DNA of 64,000 nt, from contig NZ_CM001373.1 of NCBI RefSeq assembly GCF_000236165.1, positions 2,840,054-2,904,053 of the forward strand, in the 5' to 3' direction. This document shows, piece by piece, positions 9,773 through 19,142 of the stretch. Within the stretch, counting starts at the first letter, position 1; each line of letters begins with the position of its first letter. A program made the translations under genes and the position numbers. This stretch comes from Fluoribacter dumoffii NY 23 (GTDB taxonomy: Bacteria; Pseudomonadota; Gammaproteobacteria; Legionellales; Legionellaceae). A model generated the notes under the pieces. The model was given only the letters and a program-made list of their open reading frames with translations, was not told the origin of the DNA and did no database searches.

Positions 9773-10585
9773 TTAAACTGAAACAGCAGCAGATTCTAGA
9801 TGAGACTGATTTATTTGCAACAGGCGGTGATAACGTGCAATACGTTCTTCAGTTAATGGTTTTCGCTGATCATCAAGCAAATGCGCATCCAGGCCCTCAC
9901 TTAATTGTCGCGCTGTTTCCAACATTACAGCAAAGCGTTCTACATCAATCCCGGGATTTTTTGAAGAATGCATGTACAAACAAAGGCCACGTACACTAAA
10001 AGCTCCGATGTTTTGTAAATCAAAGACCCCGGTAGCTGTAGCAGCTGCCAGGCTACACAACACTGGTCCTTGGCCGTTGGGAAATTGATGGCGATGAAAT
10101 AAATGCCCCTCACCAAAACGTAAACCAGCCGCCAGAACCGTTTGTAATAATTCATAACCTGCAAATTGTCTGTTCTCTTTTGCAAGTAAAAACATCATTA
10201 AAGTAGACGGAGTGTCCGCTTTTGGTGAAACCTCAGCTTCTATTTTGGGAACAGGTTTCGGTTCAACTTCTATCTTTAACTTTATTTGTTCTTCCTCATC
10301 TAAGGGCATAAGCCGAGGCGGCGCAGTCTTTGCCGTAGTCTTTTTAACCTGCAGCTCTTCATCCGCTTCTATTTTGGACTCGCGGATATTAATTTTACGT
10401 ACAGCAATAATGTCATCATTATAATTTTGTGTGTTATCAGCACTCCTATCTGAGGTTCCCAGACTGGGTTGATAACGCTCCGGATTTAAGCTCTGCCGTC
10501 GAGCTTTCATTAAGCGCCCAATTGCTGCAATAACGCCTATTAACAACAGGACATTAAGAATTAAGCTCCAATTTGCCTGCATCAT
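9773..10585 (-). CDS. zipA: Cell division protein ZipA
   Basis: Inner-membrane anchor for FtsZ. The N terminus is a membrane segment (about residues 5-24) with the positively charged KARRQ stop. A charged, variable linker (about 30-125) follows, then the ZipA C-terminal domain (about 130-260) that binds the FtsZ tail (MMFLLAKENRQFAGYELLQ, SLAAATATGVFDL). The ATG at 10585 touches the smc stop, so zipA is read as the second gene of an smc-zipA operon, an arrangement also known in other gammaproteobacteria. Confidence 0.9.
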   Translation of the reverse strand: MMQANWSLILNVLLLIGVIAAIGRLMKARRQSLNPERYQPSLGTSDRSADNTQNYNDDIIAVRKINIRESKIEADEELQVKKTTAKTAPPRLMPLDEEEQIKLKIEVEPKPVPKIEAEVSPKADTPSTLMMFLLAKENRQFAGYELLQTVLAAGLRFGEGHLFHRHQFPNGQGPVLCSLAAATATGVFDLQNIGAFSVRGLCLYMHSSKNPGIDVERFAVMLETARQLSEGLDAHLLDDQRKPLTEERIARYHRLLQINQSHLESAAVSV

Positions 10586-13500
10586 TTACTCCATAGCCAA
10601 AGCTTGTGTTACATCAACTGCAACCAGGCGAGATACTCCAGGTTCACGCATAGTTACCCCAATTAAATGATCTGCCAATTCCATTGTAACTTTATTATGT
10701 GTAATAAAGAGAAATTGTACGAATTGTGACATCTCTTTCACCAAAGCGCAAAAGCGCCCCACATTTACATCATCTAAAGGTGCATCCACTTCATCCAGCA
10801 TACAAAATGGCGAAGGGTTTAACTGAAAAATTGCAAAAACCAATGCTACTGCAGTCATTGCCTTCTCACCCCCAGACAACAAATGAATGGTACTATTGCG
10901 TTTTCCAGGAGGTTGTGCCATTACTACAATACCAGCTTCCAGCAGATTATCACAAGTCAATTCGAGCTGCGCTCTCCCACCTCCAAAGAGGCGGGGGAAA
11001 AGTGACTTAAAGGACGAATTAACCTCGTTAAAAGTATTTTCCAGGCGTGAACGAGTTTCCTTATCCATTTTTTCAATGGCAGTTTCCAGAGTAGTCAATG
11101 CTTGACATAGGTCATTATATTGCTCATCCAAATAAATCTTTCGTTGTTGCTCTGTGGTAAATTCTTCAATCGCAGCAAGGTTTATAGCACCCAAACGTTT
11201 GATTTTTTCAGAAAGAGAGATTAATTCATCTTCACGTATTGCCTGAGTAACACCTGGGGGTATTTGTTCTAGTAATGTCTTTGCTTGTAAGCCCAACTCG
11301 TCAAGAGACTCTTGTACCGAACTGGCTCGGACTGCTAAAGCCTGTTCTTCCATTCGTGTCTTGCTAATTTGTTCCTGGATACGTCTTACTTCAAAATCAC
11401 AGTTTAAAATATTTTTCTCGCACTCTTCAAGCTCCATTTTTAGTTGGGACAATTGTTCCCTGCTTAAAGTGAGCTGTGATTCTACCTCAGCATGTTTTTG
11501 TAATTGGAGCACCAGTTGCTCTTTGAGCCCTTCTCCAGGCTCTTCTGTTTGCAAGCAAAGCATTGCCAGATGTTCCAGACGATCCTGTAAAACATTTAAA
11601 TGTTCCTCATCCCGCTGAATTCGTTCATTGAGTTGCTGTATCTTGTTTTTTTCTCTATCGTATTCGAGTTCAGCATGGTGCAATACTACGCGGGCTTCTT
11701 CCTTGTGATTATTTTTTGCAGCCAAATTGGCTAATGCGTTTTGTTTTTCCAGCAGACAATGCTCAAGTTGTTGTTCATGGTCTTGGCATTGCCCTTCCAA
11801 AGTAAGCAATCTTTCTTTTAAGGTACACTGTTCCGCAACGGTTTCTTCCAGAACCAGTTTTAATTCATCACATTCCATTGCCAATGCACTTGCTTTATGT
11901 TCGGTCTGCGCAATAGCTTGTTCATTAGCACTTAAAGCCATACTATTTGTTCTTAAGGCTTCATTACTGGCATTTACATTCAACTGCTGTAATTCAATAT
12001 CTTTCAAGCCTTTTTGCAACTGCTGGTGCGTGTGGTCGCGTTTACCCCTCAGGTCATCAATTTTCTGTTGTAACTCCTGAACAACAACCGCAAGTTCGAT
12101 AATTTTTTGTTGCCGCGCCAATAATCCCAGTTCATCCTGGGTTTCAAGAGTAACAAATTTCACCCATCCTTTACCTAACCAAAATCCATCGGGCGTGATA
12201 ATCGACTCATGCTCAGCCAAACCGGGCAACCAACTTAATGCTTCATCAAAATGTTCTGCGGTATAGATATTTTCTAATGGATAAGCATTTGCCGGAATAT
12301 CTCCTTTTATTTTATCAATAAGGCGTGGGTAGGAAGCAGGTTTAAATTCAACTTTTCTGAGGGTAACGACACTCTCGCCTTGTCGTTCACAAATAGGGCG
12401 TTGTGGCCATAACTCCTCGAAGGTTTCCAAAACATAGGCATGCAATGCTTCATTAAGCACCCGTTCACAAGCAAATTGCCATTGGGCCTCAACCTGTAAA
12501 ATATCCATCAACCGAGGTTTCTCTGACCATTCCTTTATGGCATTTTTACTGCTTTGCATCCCTTGGCGGGCTGCGCGCTGTGCTGCTGCCAACGCTGCGT
12601 ACTCACTGTTGGCGGAGTGAAAATCATCTTGTAACCCATGTAACTGTGCCTCAATATTTTGTAACCTTAGGCGCAATTGCTCTGTGTTGTCCTGACACTG
12701 TTTAAGTTGCAAGGCATCGAACTCTTGATCGGCGATTAATTTGACTCGCTGCTCTTCCAGTTTTTTTTGATTTTGTTGTAAATCGGCAATGGATAGAGTT
12801 TCTTGCTCTAATTGCAGCTTTTCCAATCTTAAAAGGGTCTGTTGATATTTTTCTTCCAAATGCTGAGCATTAACCTGGGTGACCTGAAACTCTCTTTGCA
12901 GGTTATTCGTTTGAGTTTGCACCTCTTGCCAGCGAAGATCCCATTCTGTTTGCTGTTTTTGAGTATCTTGCCAATCGGCTTCCAGTTCTTTGAATTCATT
13001 CCTCAATTGCGCGAGTTTTTCTTCTAAATCCTTTGTATTCTGCTGACAATGGAGCAACTCTTCTTTATCGCTTTTAAGTCGTTCTTCTGCAATCTGCCAA
13101 TCCTCTTGCATCTGCTGCTGATCATGTTCCAAACGTTTCTTTTCACGGGTCTGTTGCTGGATTGTTTCTTCCAAACGCGCAATTTCGGTGCCTAATTGAT
13201 AGAAATTTGCCTGAATTTGCTGAGTTTGTTCCTCTACATCATGCAGGGTTTCATTTAATTCGATGCGTTCTTTATTTGCTTTAGCCAGGGCACTTTGTTG
13301 TTGTTCATAATTAACAGCAAGTTCTTGTATTTGCTGTTGTTTTACTTCCTGTTGAACAACAAAATCTTGCCATTTAAGGGCCAAAATTTCTGCTCGACAT
13401 AATTGTTCTTCTTCTTTGAGAATCAGATAGCGTTCAGCCGCCTTCGCTTGACGTTCTAAACGTTGTAATTGTTTGTCCAGCTCATCCCGAATGTCAGCAA

Positions 13501-14080
13501 CCCGGGTTAGGTTTTCACGGGTATGATCGATGCGTTGTAAGGTTTCACGGCGTCGTTCTTTGTATTTGGAAACCCCTGCTGCTTCTTCAAGATAAACCCT
13601 TAGATCTTCAGGTCTTGCTTCAATCAGTTGAGAAATAGTCCCTTGACCAATAATTGAATAACCACGAGCACCTGCACCAGTGCCCAGAAAAATATCAGTG
13701 ATATCTTTACGTCGACAACGGCTGCCATTCAAATAATAAGAGGAATCCCCATCCCGGGTAACTACCCTCTTGACGGCGATTTCCCCATAACTGGCGAAAG
13801 GTCCCGTGAGACGTCCCAAACTGTTATCAAAAACCAACTCCACGGAAGCCTGTCCTACAGATTTACGATTGGAAGACCCATTAAAAATAACATCGGTCAT
13901 GGATTCACCACGCAAATTCCTTGCAGAACTTTCCCCCATAACCCAACGAACGGCATCGATAATGTTCGATTTCCCACAACCATTAGGGCCCACAACTGCC
14001 ACCAACTGGCTTGGAAAATGAACTATGGTCGGATCCACAAAAGATTTAAAACCGGCTAATTTTAATTGCTTCAAATGCAT
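10586..14080 (-). CDS. smc: Chromosome segregation ATPase SMC
   Basis: Structural maintenance of chromosomes protein that organises and segregates the nucleoid. The 1164-residue product starts with the SMC ATPase head (Walker A GPNGCGKSN at residues 31-39). Two long Gln/Glu-rich coiled coils flank a hinge at about 515-630. The C-terminal head carries the ABC signature LLSGGEKAM and Walker B CMLDEVDAPLDD. Length is typical of bacterial SMC. ScpA and ScpB partners are not in the window. Confidence 0.96.
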   Translation of the reverse strand: MHLKQLKLAGFKSFVDPTIVHFPSQLVAVVGPNGCGKSNIIDAVRWVMGESSARNLRGESMTDVIFNGSSNRKSVGQASVELVFDNSLGRLTGPFASYGEIAVKRVVTRDGDSSYYLNGSRCRRKDITDIFLGTGAGARGYSIIGQGTISQLIEARPEDLRVYLEEAAGVSKYKERRRETLQRIDHTRENLTRVADIRDELDKQLQRLERQAKAAERYLILKEEEQLCRAEILALKWQDFVVQQEVKQQQIQELAVNYEQQQSALAKANKERIELNETLHDVEEQTQQIQANFYQLGTEIARLEETIQQQTREKKRLEHDQQQMQEDWQIAEERLKSDKEELLHCQQNTKDLEEKLAQLRNEFKELEADWQDTQKQQTEWDLRWQEVQTQTNNLQREFQVTQVNAQHLEEKYQQTLLRLEKLQLEQETLSIADLQQNQKKLEEQRVKLIADQEFDALQLKQCQDNTEQLRLRLQNIEAQLHGLQDDFHSANSEYAALAAAQRAARQGMQSSKNAIKEWSEKPRLMDILQVEAQWQFACERVLNEALHAYVLETFEELWPQRPICERQGESVVTLRKVEFKPASYPRLIDKIKGDIPANAYPLENIYTAEHFDEALSWLPGLAEHESIITPDGFWLGKGWVKFVTLETQDELGLLARQQKIIELAVVVQELQQKIDDLRGKRDHTHQQLQKGLKDIELQQLNVNASNEALRTNSMALSANEQAIAQTEHKASALAMECDELKLVLEETVAEQCTLKERLLTLEGQCQDHEQQLEHCLLEKQNALANLAAKNNHKEEARVVLHHAELEYDREKNKIQQLNERIQRDEEHLNVLQDRLEHLAMLCLQTEEPGEGLKEQLVLQLQKHAEVESQLTLSREQLSQLKMELEECEKNILNCDFEVRRIQEQISKTRMEEQALAVRASSVQESLDELGLQAKTLLEQIPPGVTQAIREDELISLSEKIKRLGAINLAAIEEFTTEQQRKIYLDEQYNDLCQALTTLETAIEKMDKETRSRLENTFNEVNSSFKSLFPRLFGGGRAQLELTCDNLLEAGIVVMAQPPGKRNSTIHLLSGGEKAMTAVALVFAIFQLNPSPFCMLDEVDAPLDDVNVGRFCALVKEMSQFVQFLFITHNKVTMELADHLIGVTMREPGVSRLVAVDVTQALAME

Positions 14081-14185
14081 AATAGGGCAATTTTAAACAA
14101 AATAAGCACGCATTATAACTGAGGATGAGCAGGCTATCTACAGACCCTTTTCCAATCTAACGTCCTCTGCTCGCGGCCAACTGGT

Positions 14186-14213
14186 TTGACAAACAAATGA
14201 ACAAGGATATAAT
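14186..14213 (+). promoter_or_regulatory. Consensus sigma70 promoter of the acid phosphatase gene
   Basis: TTGACA at 14186-14191 and TATAAT at 14208-14213 are separated by 16 bases. Both hexamers match the sigma70 consensus exactly. They lie 30 bases before the ATG at 14243, so the leader would be about 22 bases. Confidence 0.8.
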
Positions 14214-14242
14214 TCCCCGGTCTAATTGAAAATGGATGGATA

Positions 14243-14920
14243 ATGAAGCTTTTATTTAATAAGTCGCTCAGCGTAATTACATTCAGTTTTGCATTCCTCT
14301 TTGCAAATCCAATCTTTTCTGCTCCACCCAACCTCACTTTAATAAAAAATGAACTTAAAAATTACCATGACTCTGGCCTTTACCAAAAAGAGTTAGCCCA
14401 AATAATTACCAAGGCACAGAAATATATTGATCAACAGGCCGAATTAAATAAAAAAGAAAAAACACACAAAAAGCTGGCTGTGGTTCTGGATATTGATGAA
14501 ACCAGTTTATCGAATTACAAGTACATGATCGCAAGGGATTTTGGTGGAAACCACAAGCAATTTCATAAAGACATTATGGCGGCCGATGCTCCACCAATTA
14601 AACCCATGCTTAACTTATATCGAGATGCCCGTCAGCATGGAGTTAAAGTTTTTTTTGTCACTGGAAGAAATGAATCGGAACGCAAGGCAACAGAAAAAAA
14701 TTTACATCAAGCCGGATATAGTGGCTGGTCAGGCCTCTACTTGCGCCCAATTAATTACTCCTCCAAATCGATTATTCCGTTTAAATCTAACACCCGAAAA
14801 GCAATTACGGAAAAAGGCTATACCATTGTAGCCTCGATAGGAGATCAATACAGTGATCTCAAAGGAGGATATGCTCAAAAAGTATTTAAACTACCCAACC
14901 CCTTTTATTATCTACCTTAA
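14243..14920 (+). CDS. Secreted HAD-family acid phosphatase (class B-like)
   Basis: Probable exported phosphomonoesterase. Residues 1-27 look like a signal peptide ending NPIFSA. The catalytic HAD motif I, VVLDIDETSLSNY, places the nucleophile and acid at D83 and D85. VFFVTGRNES is motif II, and SIGDQYSDLKGG provides the distal acidic motif. Length and motif order fit the Acid_phosphat_B family. It has its own strong promoter and converges on the next gene with a gap of only five bases. The natural substrate cannot be read from sequence. Confidence 0.85.
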   Translation: MKLLFNKSLSVITFSFAFLFANPIFSAPPNLTLIKNELKNYHDSGLYQKELAQIITKAQKYIDQQAELNKKEKTHKKLAVVLDIDETSLSNYKYMIARDFGGNHKQFHKDIMAADAPPIKPMLNLYRDARQHGVKVFFVTGRNESERKATEKNLHQAGYSGWSGLYLRPINYSSKSIIPFKSNTRKAITEKGYTIVASIGDQYSDLKGGYAQKVFKLPNPFYYLP

Positions 14921-14925
14921 GCTTG

Positions 14926-16191
14926 TTATGGTCCATTAGGGGCATTTTCATATGTTTCCTGAAGGACCAGGCCCTCTAAAATAAGCGACATCAGCAAACG
15001 AATTTGTGGTTCATACATTTTGCGCTCATACCCTCCTTCAAGCCCCCAATATACTTTTTTAATCACACTTTTATTTTCTTCATACAATCTGAATAAGCTT
15101 TCATAGAAATAGGTCAAATCACTTGCATTAAAGCGTGTTTTTCGCGCTTCAGCCGCCCCCATAAATTCCCCATCAACGTATTTACCACAATATGCAGTTT
15201 CCTCTTCGTGAGAATCCCATCCCGTAGGTAAATATAACGCTATTGGCTGATTATGGATTTTTGCCGCTTCAATTGCCTGTTCGATTTTTTCGATTATAAA
15301 AACCAAGGCCGGGTGAACCAAACCTCGTTTACGGGTCAGCAGACTCAGATCGACTGCAAAGTACTCTAATTTGTTGAGCTCCCATGATTGAATTTTTTGC
15401 CCAATATCTTTTCCCTCTTTTTTAAATTCTCTGTTAATAAAGGCAGTGCCTTGCCAGGGATAAACTCTTGAATCAAAAACATCTAAATGACATACATCAA
15501 TATCAGCAGCTGAATTGATTAAAACATCGCATAAGCCATTGTCTCGGTTGACATCCGTCCCCACAATGATATGTTTCATGGGTTTATCGGCTGAATCTTC
15601 CTGGTATTTTATTAAAATAGCTGTCTTGTTTAAAATGCAAAACCCACTCCCACCGCCACTAAATGCATGATGCGAAGGCAAACCAAAAGAAAAATGTATC
15701 CTGCCTGAGTGAAATAGCGTCATGGAGATATCTTTAATTAATACTTCGAATGTACCTGGAGTAACAAGAACATCCGGCGCTATTTGCTTCCACCCCCTTT
15801 GTCCTGCTTGCATGCAGTAAATAATAATTTTTTGCAAGTATTCTTTTGTATGTACTGCCAGTAATGCCTGCAGAATTACATCTTTTTCAGGGATGCGATC
15901 GAATAGAATCAATGTTCCCTCTGCATCACCTTTTTCCATCTCAGCAAACAGTTGTTTCCAGCATTTTGGCAATTGCACAGAGTCTGTATTAAAAACAAGC
16001 AATGAAGAATTTGTTGCGTGCACATCACCAATTACCTGCGTCATATGGGTTAACCGTTTATACTGGTCTTCATCAGCGCCTGCCGGCATTCCATGCATTT
16101 GGGCTATATCTTTAGGGGAGGGAATTTGAATACAGCATTCCTGATTTTTTGTAGAGGAAACCTTCTGTTTAAAGAAATTCTTTTGCCTCAT
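14926..16191 (-). CDS. Histone-deacetylase-fold protein, candidate Dot/Icm effector
   Basis: Arginase/deacetylase-fold protein of 421 residues from the ATG at 16191, which has an AGGG ribosome site 8 bases away; an ATG at 16197 and a TTG at 16233 also lie in frame. HDAC hallmarks: GLPSHHAFSGGGSGFCIL (His pair at about residues 174-175), IVGTDVNRDNG in place of the DxDxHHGxG metal loop (D213 kept, the usual His replaced by N215), PTGWDSHEEE (D326), and LEGGY with the catalytic Tyr at 388. From memory, L. pneumophila secretes an HDAC-like effector (LphD, Lpg2163) of similar length whose catalytic Tyr is residue 392; orthology here is inference. The C terminus has scattered glutamates, compatible with a Dot/Icm signal. 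Acetylpolyamine or acetoin-type deacetylase activity is the alternative. Confidence 0.7.
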   Translation of the reverse strand: MRQKNFFKQKVSSTKNQECCIQIPSPKDIAQMHGMPAGADEDQYKRLTHMTQVIGDVHATNSSLLVFNTDSVQLPKCWKQLFAEMEKGDAEGTLILFDRIPEKDVILQALLAVHTKEYLQKIIIYCMQAGQRGWKQIAPDVLVTPGTFEVLIKDISMTLFHSGRIHFSFGLPSHHAFSGGGSGFCILNKTAILIKYQEDSADKPMKHIIVGTDVNRDNGLCDVLINSAADIDVCHLDVFDSRVYPWQGTAFINREFKKEGKDIGQKIQSWELNKLEYFAVDLSLLTRKRGLVHPALVFIIEKIEQAIEAAKIHNQPIALYLPTGWDSHEEETAYCGKYVDGEFMGAAEARKTRFNASDLTYFYESLFRLYEENKSVIKKVYWGLEGGYERKMYEPQIRLLMSLILEGLVLQETYENAPNGP

Positions 16192-16371
16192 TTTCATTTC
16201 CCTGGATAAGTAAAAGAATAGGAGTTTTGCCAAATATCAAAAATCCAACCTGTCTGACTAGAGTATAGAGTATGGATTAATGATGCAATGCAAAGAAGAC
16301 TAAATAAACTATAGATGCCCCCAAGGCAAAGAGATACAATGAAGCAGTTCTAAGTTTTGAGTACAGGGGTC

Positions 16372-17598
16372 ATGAGTACCGAAAGCGCGTTGAAGTCCTA
16401 TTTTTTTCCGGTTATTTTAATTACATCCATTTTATTGGGAGGTTTTACTGGAGTCTTTTTGGGACCAATTACCCCCTATTTAAGACCTTTTGGGGAGATT
16501 TTTCTCAACCTGATTTTTACTGCGATTGTTCCCTTGATTTTTTTTAGTATTACTTCTGCTGTAGCACGAGTAGGTTCCTTGGGTAAATTTGGTAAAATTG
16601 CTTTCTATATGGCCATTATTTTTCTGTTTACTGGAGTCGTCGCCGCAGTTTACGCTCTTTTTATTGTCAGACTCTTTCCTCCTGCCCAAGGGGTTATTTT
16701 ACCGCTTCATGGCCCAGAAAAAACTTCCGCCTTGAATGTCTTTAATCAAATTGCAGAAATTTTTACAGTTCCCGAATTTAGCCAGCTTCTTTCCCATAAA
16801 CATATCCTCGCACTCATCCTGTTTTCTATTCTGGTGGGGCTTTCGACGGCAAACTCCAATGAAAAAGGAAAAACTTTTATCGCTTTTTTACAGGCGGGGG
16901 AAGAAATTTTCATGCGTGTTTTTGCTTTGATTATGTACTATGCACCCTTTGGTTTTTTTGCCTATTTTGCTGTTTTGGTTAACGAATTAGGTCCCCAATT
17001 AATGACCAATTATCTGCGAATTGGCGTTCTTTATTATATTTTCGGCACCATTTATTTTATTGTGGTTTACACCTTATTTGCCTATTTTGCTGGAAAAACT
17101 GAAGGTATAAAACGATTTTGGAGCAACATTTTTCTTCCTGTAGTGACCTCAATTGCCACCTGCAGTAGTGCTGCCAGTATCCCTGCCAATTTAATGGCAG
17201 CAAAAAAAATGGAAATTGCTCCTGAAGTCTATGAGACTGTAATTCCTTTAGGAACCATTATCCATAAAGATGGTTCCGTCATCGGTGGTGTATTTAAAAT
17301 TGCATTTTTGTTTGGAATTTTTCACTTGAATTTTTCAAGCCCCAGTGTACTACTTACTGCACTGGGAATTTCTTTATTAGTGGGTACCGTAATGGGTGCA
17401 ATTCCCAGTGGAGGAATGCTTGGGGAGTTACTCATACTAAGTGCTTATGGGTTCCCTCCTTCGGTATTAATAATAATTGCTGCAATTAGTATTATTATTG
17501 ATCCCCTAGCTACTATGCTTAATGTAACATGCAATACTGTAAGCAGTATGATGATTGCACGTCTTTTGGAAGGAAAACAACAATTAATACGCGCGTGA
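16372..17598 (+). CDS. Dicarboxylate/amino acid:cation symporter (DAACS/GltP family)
   Basis: Inner-membrane secondary transporter importing dicarboxylates or acidic amino acids with Na+ or H+. The product has about eight membrane segments plus re-entrant loops. The family marks are SIATCSSAASIPANL (serine-rich hairpin 1), HKDGSVIGGVFKIAF, GAIPSGGMLGELL (hairpin 2) and DPLATMLNVTCNTVSSMM. I start at the ATG at 16372 after AGGGG; a TTG at 16357 lacks a ribosome site. Legionella feeds on amino acids, so a Glu/Asp or serine-type substrate is plausible, but specificity is not readable. Confidence 0.9.
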   Translation: MSTESALKSYFFPVILITSILLGGFTGVFLGPITPYLRPFGEIFLNLIFTAIVPLIFFSITSAVARVGSLGKFGKIAFYMAIIFLFTGVVAAVYALFIVRLFPPAQGVILPLHGPEKTSALNVFNQIAEIFTVPEFSQLLSHKHILALILFSILVGLSTANSNEKGKTFIAFLQAGEEIFMRVFALIMYYAPFGFFAYFAVLVNELGPQLMTNYLRIGVLYYIFGTIYFIVVYTLFAYFAGKTEGIKRFWSNIFLPVVTSIATCSSAASIPANLMAAKKMEIAPEVYETVIPLGTIIHKDGSVIGGVFKIAFLFGIFHLNFSSPSVLLTALGISLLVGTVMGAIPSGGMLGELLILSAYGFPPSVLIIIAAISIIIDPLATMLNVTCNTVSSMMIARLLEGKQQLIRA

Positions 17599-17641
17599 TT
17601 GTCGCTTACTTAGCGAGACGCGGCTTATTGGGAAGGTAACT

Positions 17642-17854
17642 ATGAATCGACCTTATAAAAAATTATGGCGTTCGCGTAAAGACCGCAGAATTGCCGGGGT
17701 ATGTGGGGGATTAGGAGTTTATTTCGGCGTAGATCCAGTATGGGTAAGAATCATTTTTGTCATTTTTTTCCTGCTTGGAGGCGCGGCATTTATCGCCTAC
17801 GTCCTGTTGTGGCTTCTTATTCCTTTGGAGCCTGAAGACTGGCAAGATGCGTAA
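17642..17854 (+). CDS. PspC domain membrane protein
   Basis: Seventy-residue protein made of a single PspC domain: a basic N terminus (KKLWRSRKDRRIAGVCGGLGVYFGVDP) followed by one long hydrophobic segment (about residues 33-60) and an acidic tail. PspC-type proteins sit in the inner membrane and take part in phage-shock/envelope stress signalling, but no pspA or pspB is near. It lies 43 bases after the symporter gene and may be co-transcribed. A GGAAGG ribosome site precedes the ATG. Confidence 0.88.
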   Translation: MNRPYKKLWRSRKDRRIAGVCGGLGVYFGVDPVWVRIIFVIFFLLGGAAFIAYVLLWLLIPLEPEDWQDA

Positions 17855-17875
17855 AGGCATAAAAAATAGTCATAA

Positions 17876-17901
17876 CTCCGGGTAGTTTAAGCTACCCGGA
17901 G
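17876..17901. terminator. Intergenic hairpin, probable bidirectional terminator
   Basis: A perfect 10-bp stem (CTCCGGGTAG at 17876-17885 with CTACCCGGAG at 17892-17901) closes a six-base loop between the convergent pspC-like and ahpD genes. The tail is T-rich on both strands (TGCTTGTTTAT on plus; ACTATTTTTTATG a little further out on minus). Confidence 0.75.
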
Positions 17902-17909
17902 CTGCTTGT

Positions 17910-18443
17910 TTATACCTCCTTCTGAGCCAGGGCAAATGCTAAGGCATTGAGAGTTGCTGCGATTCTTAATACAGATTGAACTGCAACTTTATCCAGCTCA
18001 TGTTCCAGCAATTGCCTTACATGGGAATGGATGCACATTCCACACCCGTTAATTGCTGATACAGCCAAAGCAAATAGCTCAAAGTCGGCTTTAGGTACTC
18101 CAGGATTCAACATCCCGTTCATGCGCAAATTGGCAGGGAGTGACGCAAGCTCTTTATTTTCTGCCAAATGAATTGCCCGATAATAAATATTATTCATTGC
18201 CATTAAAACAGCTGCTGTTTTTACAGCATTTTCCAGATCAGCAGTGATGTAGTTTGCTCCCTCTGTCTTAATGGCATCTATCATGGGTTGACTTCTCACC
18301 GTGTACGCAACTGCTAATGCCACCCCGTAAAATTGGGTTTCTGTTAGTCCTGATTGGGAAATATTGCCAAATAAATTACTGACATTAAGACGGATGTCTT
18401 TAGCAAAATCAGGTATCTCTTGTTTCAATTGTTCTATAGACAT
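17910..18443 (-). CDS. ahpD: Alkylhydroperoxidase AhpD
   Basis: Thiol reductase that recycles AhpC. The all-helical 177-residue product carries the catalytic NGCGMCIHSH motif (C134, C137, H141), as in the Mycobacterium tuberculosis AhpD family. It follows ahpC by 54 bases, with its own AGGAG ribosome site, and the two form a peroxide-detoxifying pair. The gap between them contains a short inverted AGCTCC/GGAGCT element. OxyR control is inferred from the divergent oxyR. Confidence 0.95.
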   Translation of the reverse strand: MSIEQLKQEIPDFAKDIRLNVSNLFGNISQSGLTETQFYGVALAVAYTVRSQPMIDAIKTEGANYITADLENAVKTAAVLMAMNNIYYRAIHLAENKELASLPANLRMNGMLNPGVPKADFELFALAVSAINGCGMCIHSHVRQLLEHELDKVAVQSVLRIAATLNALAFALAQKEV

Positions 18444-18497
18444 AGGATTCTCCTTGCAAAAGCTCCCATAACCACAGGAGCTTTTTATTTGGCTGTA

Positions 18498-19046
18498 CTA
18501 GAGCGTTTCGCCGCCAATGGGTCGGTTACAAGGGCATAATTCATCCGTTTGCAAGGCATCAAGGATGCGTAATATTTCCTGAGGATTACGCCCCACATTT
18601 AAAGAATTGACGCTTACATGCTGGATAACATTATTGGGGTCGACGATAAAAGTTGCCCTTAAAGCACACCCACTTTCTTCTTCACGAATGCCAAATCCGT
18701 CAGTTAGCTTTCCATGAACATCGGCAAAGCTGTATTGGTTTAACTTGTGCAAATCTTTATGCTCCCTCCTCCATGCTAATTTGACAAATTCATTATCAGT
18801 ACTTCCTCCCAATACCACTGCGTCTCTATCGCTAAACTCGCCATTTAACTTTGCAAATTCGACAATTTCTGTTGGGCATACGAAAGTAAAATCCTTAGGA
18901 TAGAAAAAAATTACTTTCCATTTTCCTGGAAAACTTTTTTCAGTAACTACTTCAAAAGCACTTTCACCCTGTTCCTCATGATTATTAAAACCTGGCTTGG
19001 CCGCAACCACAGAGAATTCCGGAATTTTTTGACCCACAGTTAACAT
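18498..19046 (-). CDS. ahpC: Peroxiredoxin AhpC (AhpD-dependent type)
   Basis: Two-cysteine peroxiredoxin that reduces hydrogen peroxide and organic peroxides. The peroxidatic cysteine is C57 in FTFVCPTE. The C terminus holds the CPC pair (C171, C173), the arrangement of the M. tuberculosis AhpC that is reduced by AhpD and not by AhpF, which fits the next gene. L. pneumophila is known to carry an ahpC2D operon of this kind. The gene is divergent from oxyR across 96 bases. Confidence 0.95.
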   Translation of the reverse strand: MLTVGQKIPEFSVVAAKPGFNNHEEQGESAFEVVTEKSFPGKWKVIFFYPKDFTFVCPTEIVEFAKLNGEFSDRDAVVLGGSTDNEFVKLAWRREHKDLHKLNQYSFADVHGKLTDGFGIREEESGCALRATFIVDPNNVIQHVSVNSLNVGRNPQEILRILDALQTDELCPCNRPIGGETL

Positions 19047-19142
19047 AAATTTCTCCTCAATTGATTTCTTTCAATCAAAGTATAGTTTTGGTGTATAATT
19101 ATTTAAAATGAATTAAACAGATAACTTTAATCGGAAAAAGCG
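19047..19142. promoter_or_regulatory. ahpC-oxyR divergent control region
   Basis: The 96-base AT-rich gap between ahpC (minus) and oxyR (plus) must carry both promoters. On the minus strand TATACT near 19086-19081 is a possible -10 for ahpC. Imperfect ATAG/CTAT-like half-sites (TATAG, GTATA, TTATC-type) recur in the region, as expected for a LysR-type OxyR site, but no full match to the OxyR consensus can be claimed. A TTGATT/AATCAA inverted repeat at 19061-19078 lies in the ahpC leader. Confidence 0.45.

Noticed and set aside
16357..16371. TTG start for the dicarboxylate symporter
   Set aside because: No ribosome site; the ATG at 16372 follows AGGGG.
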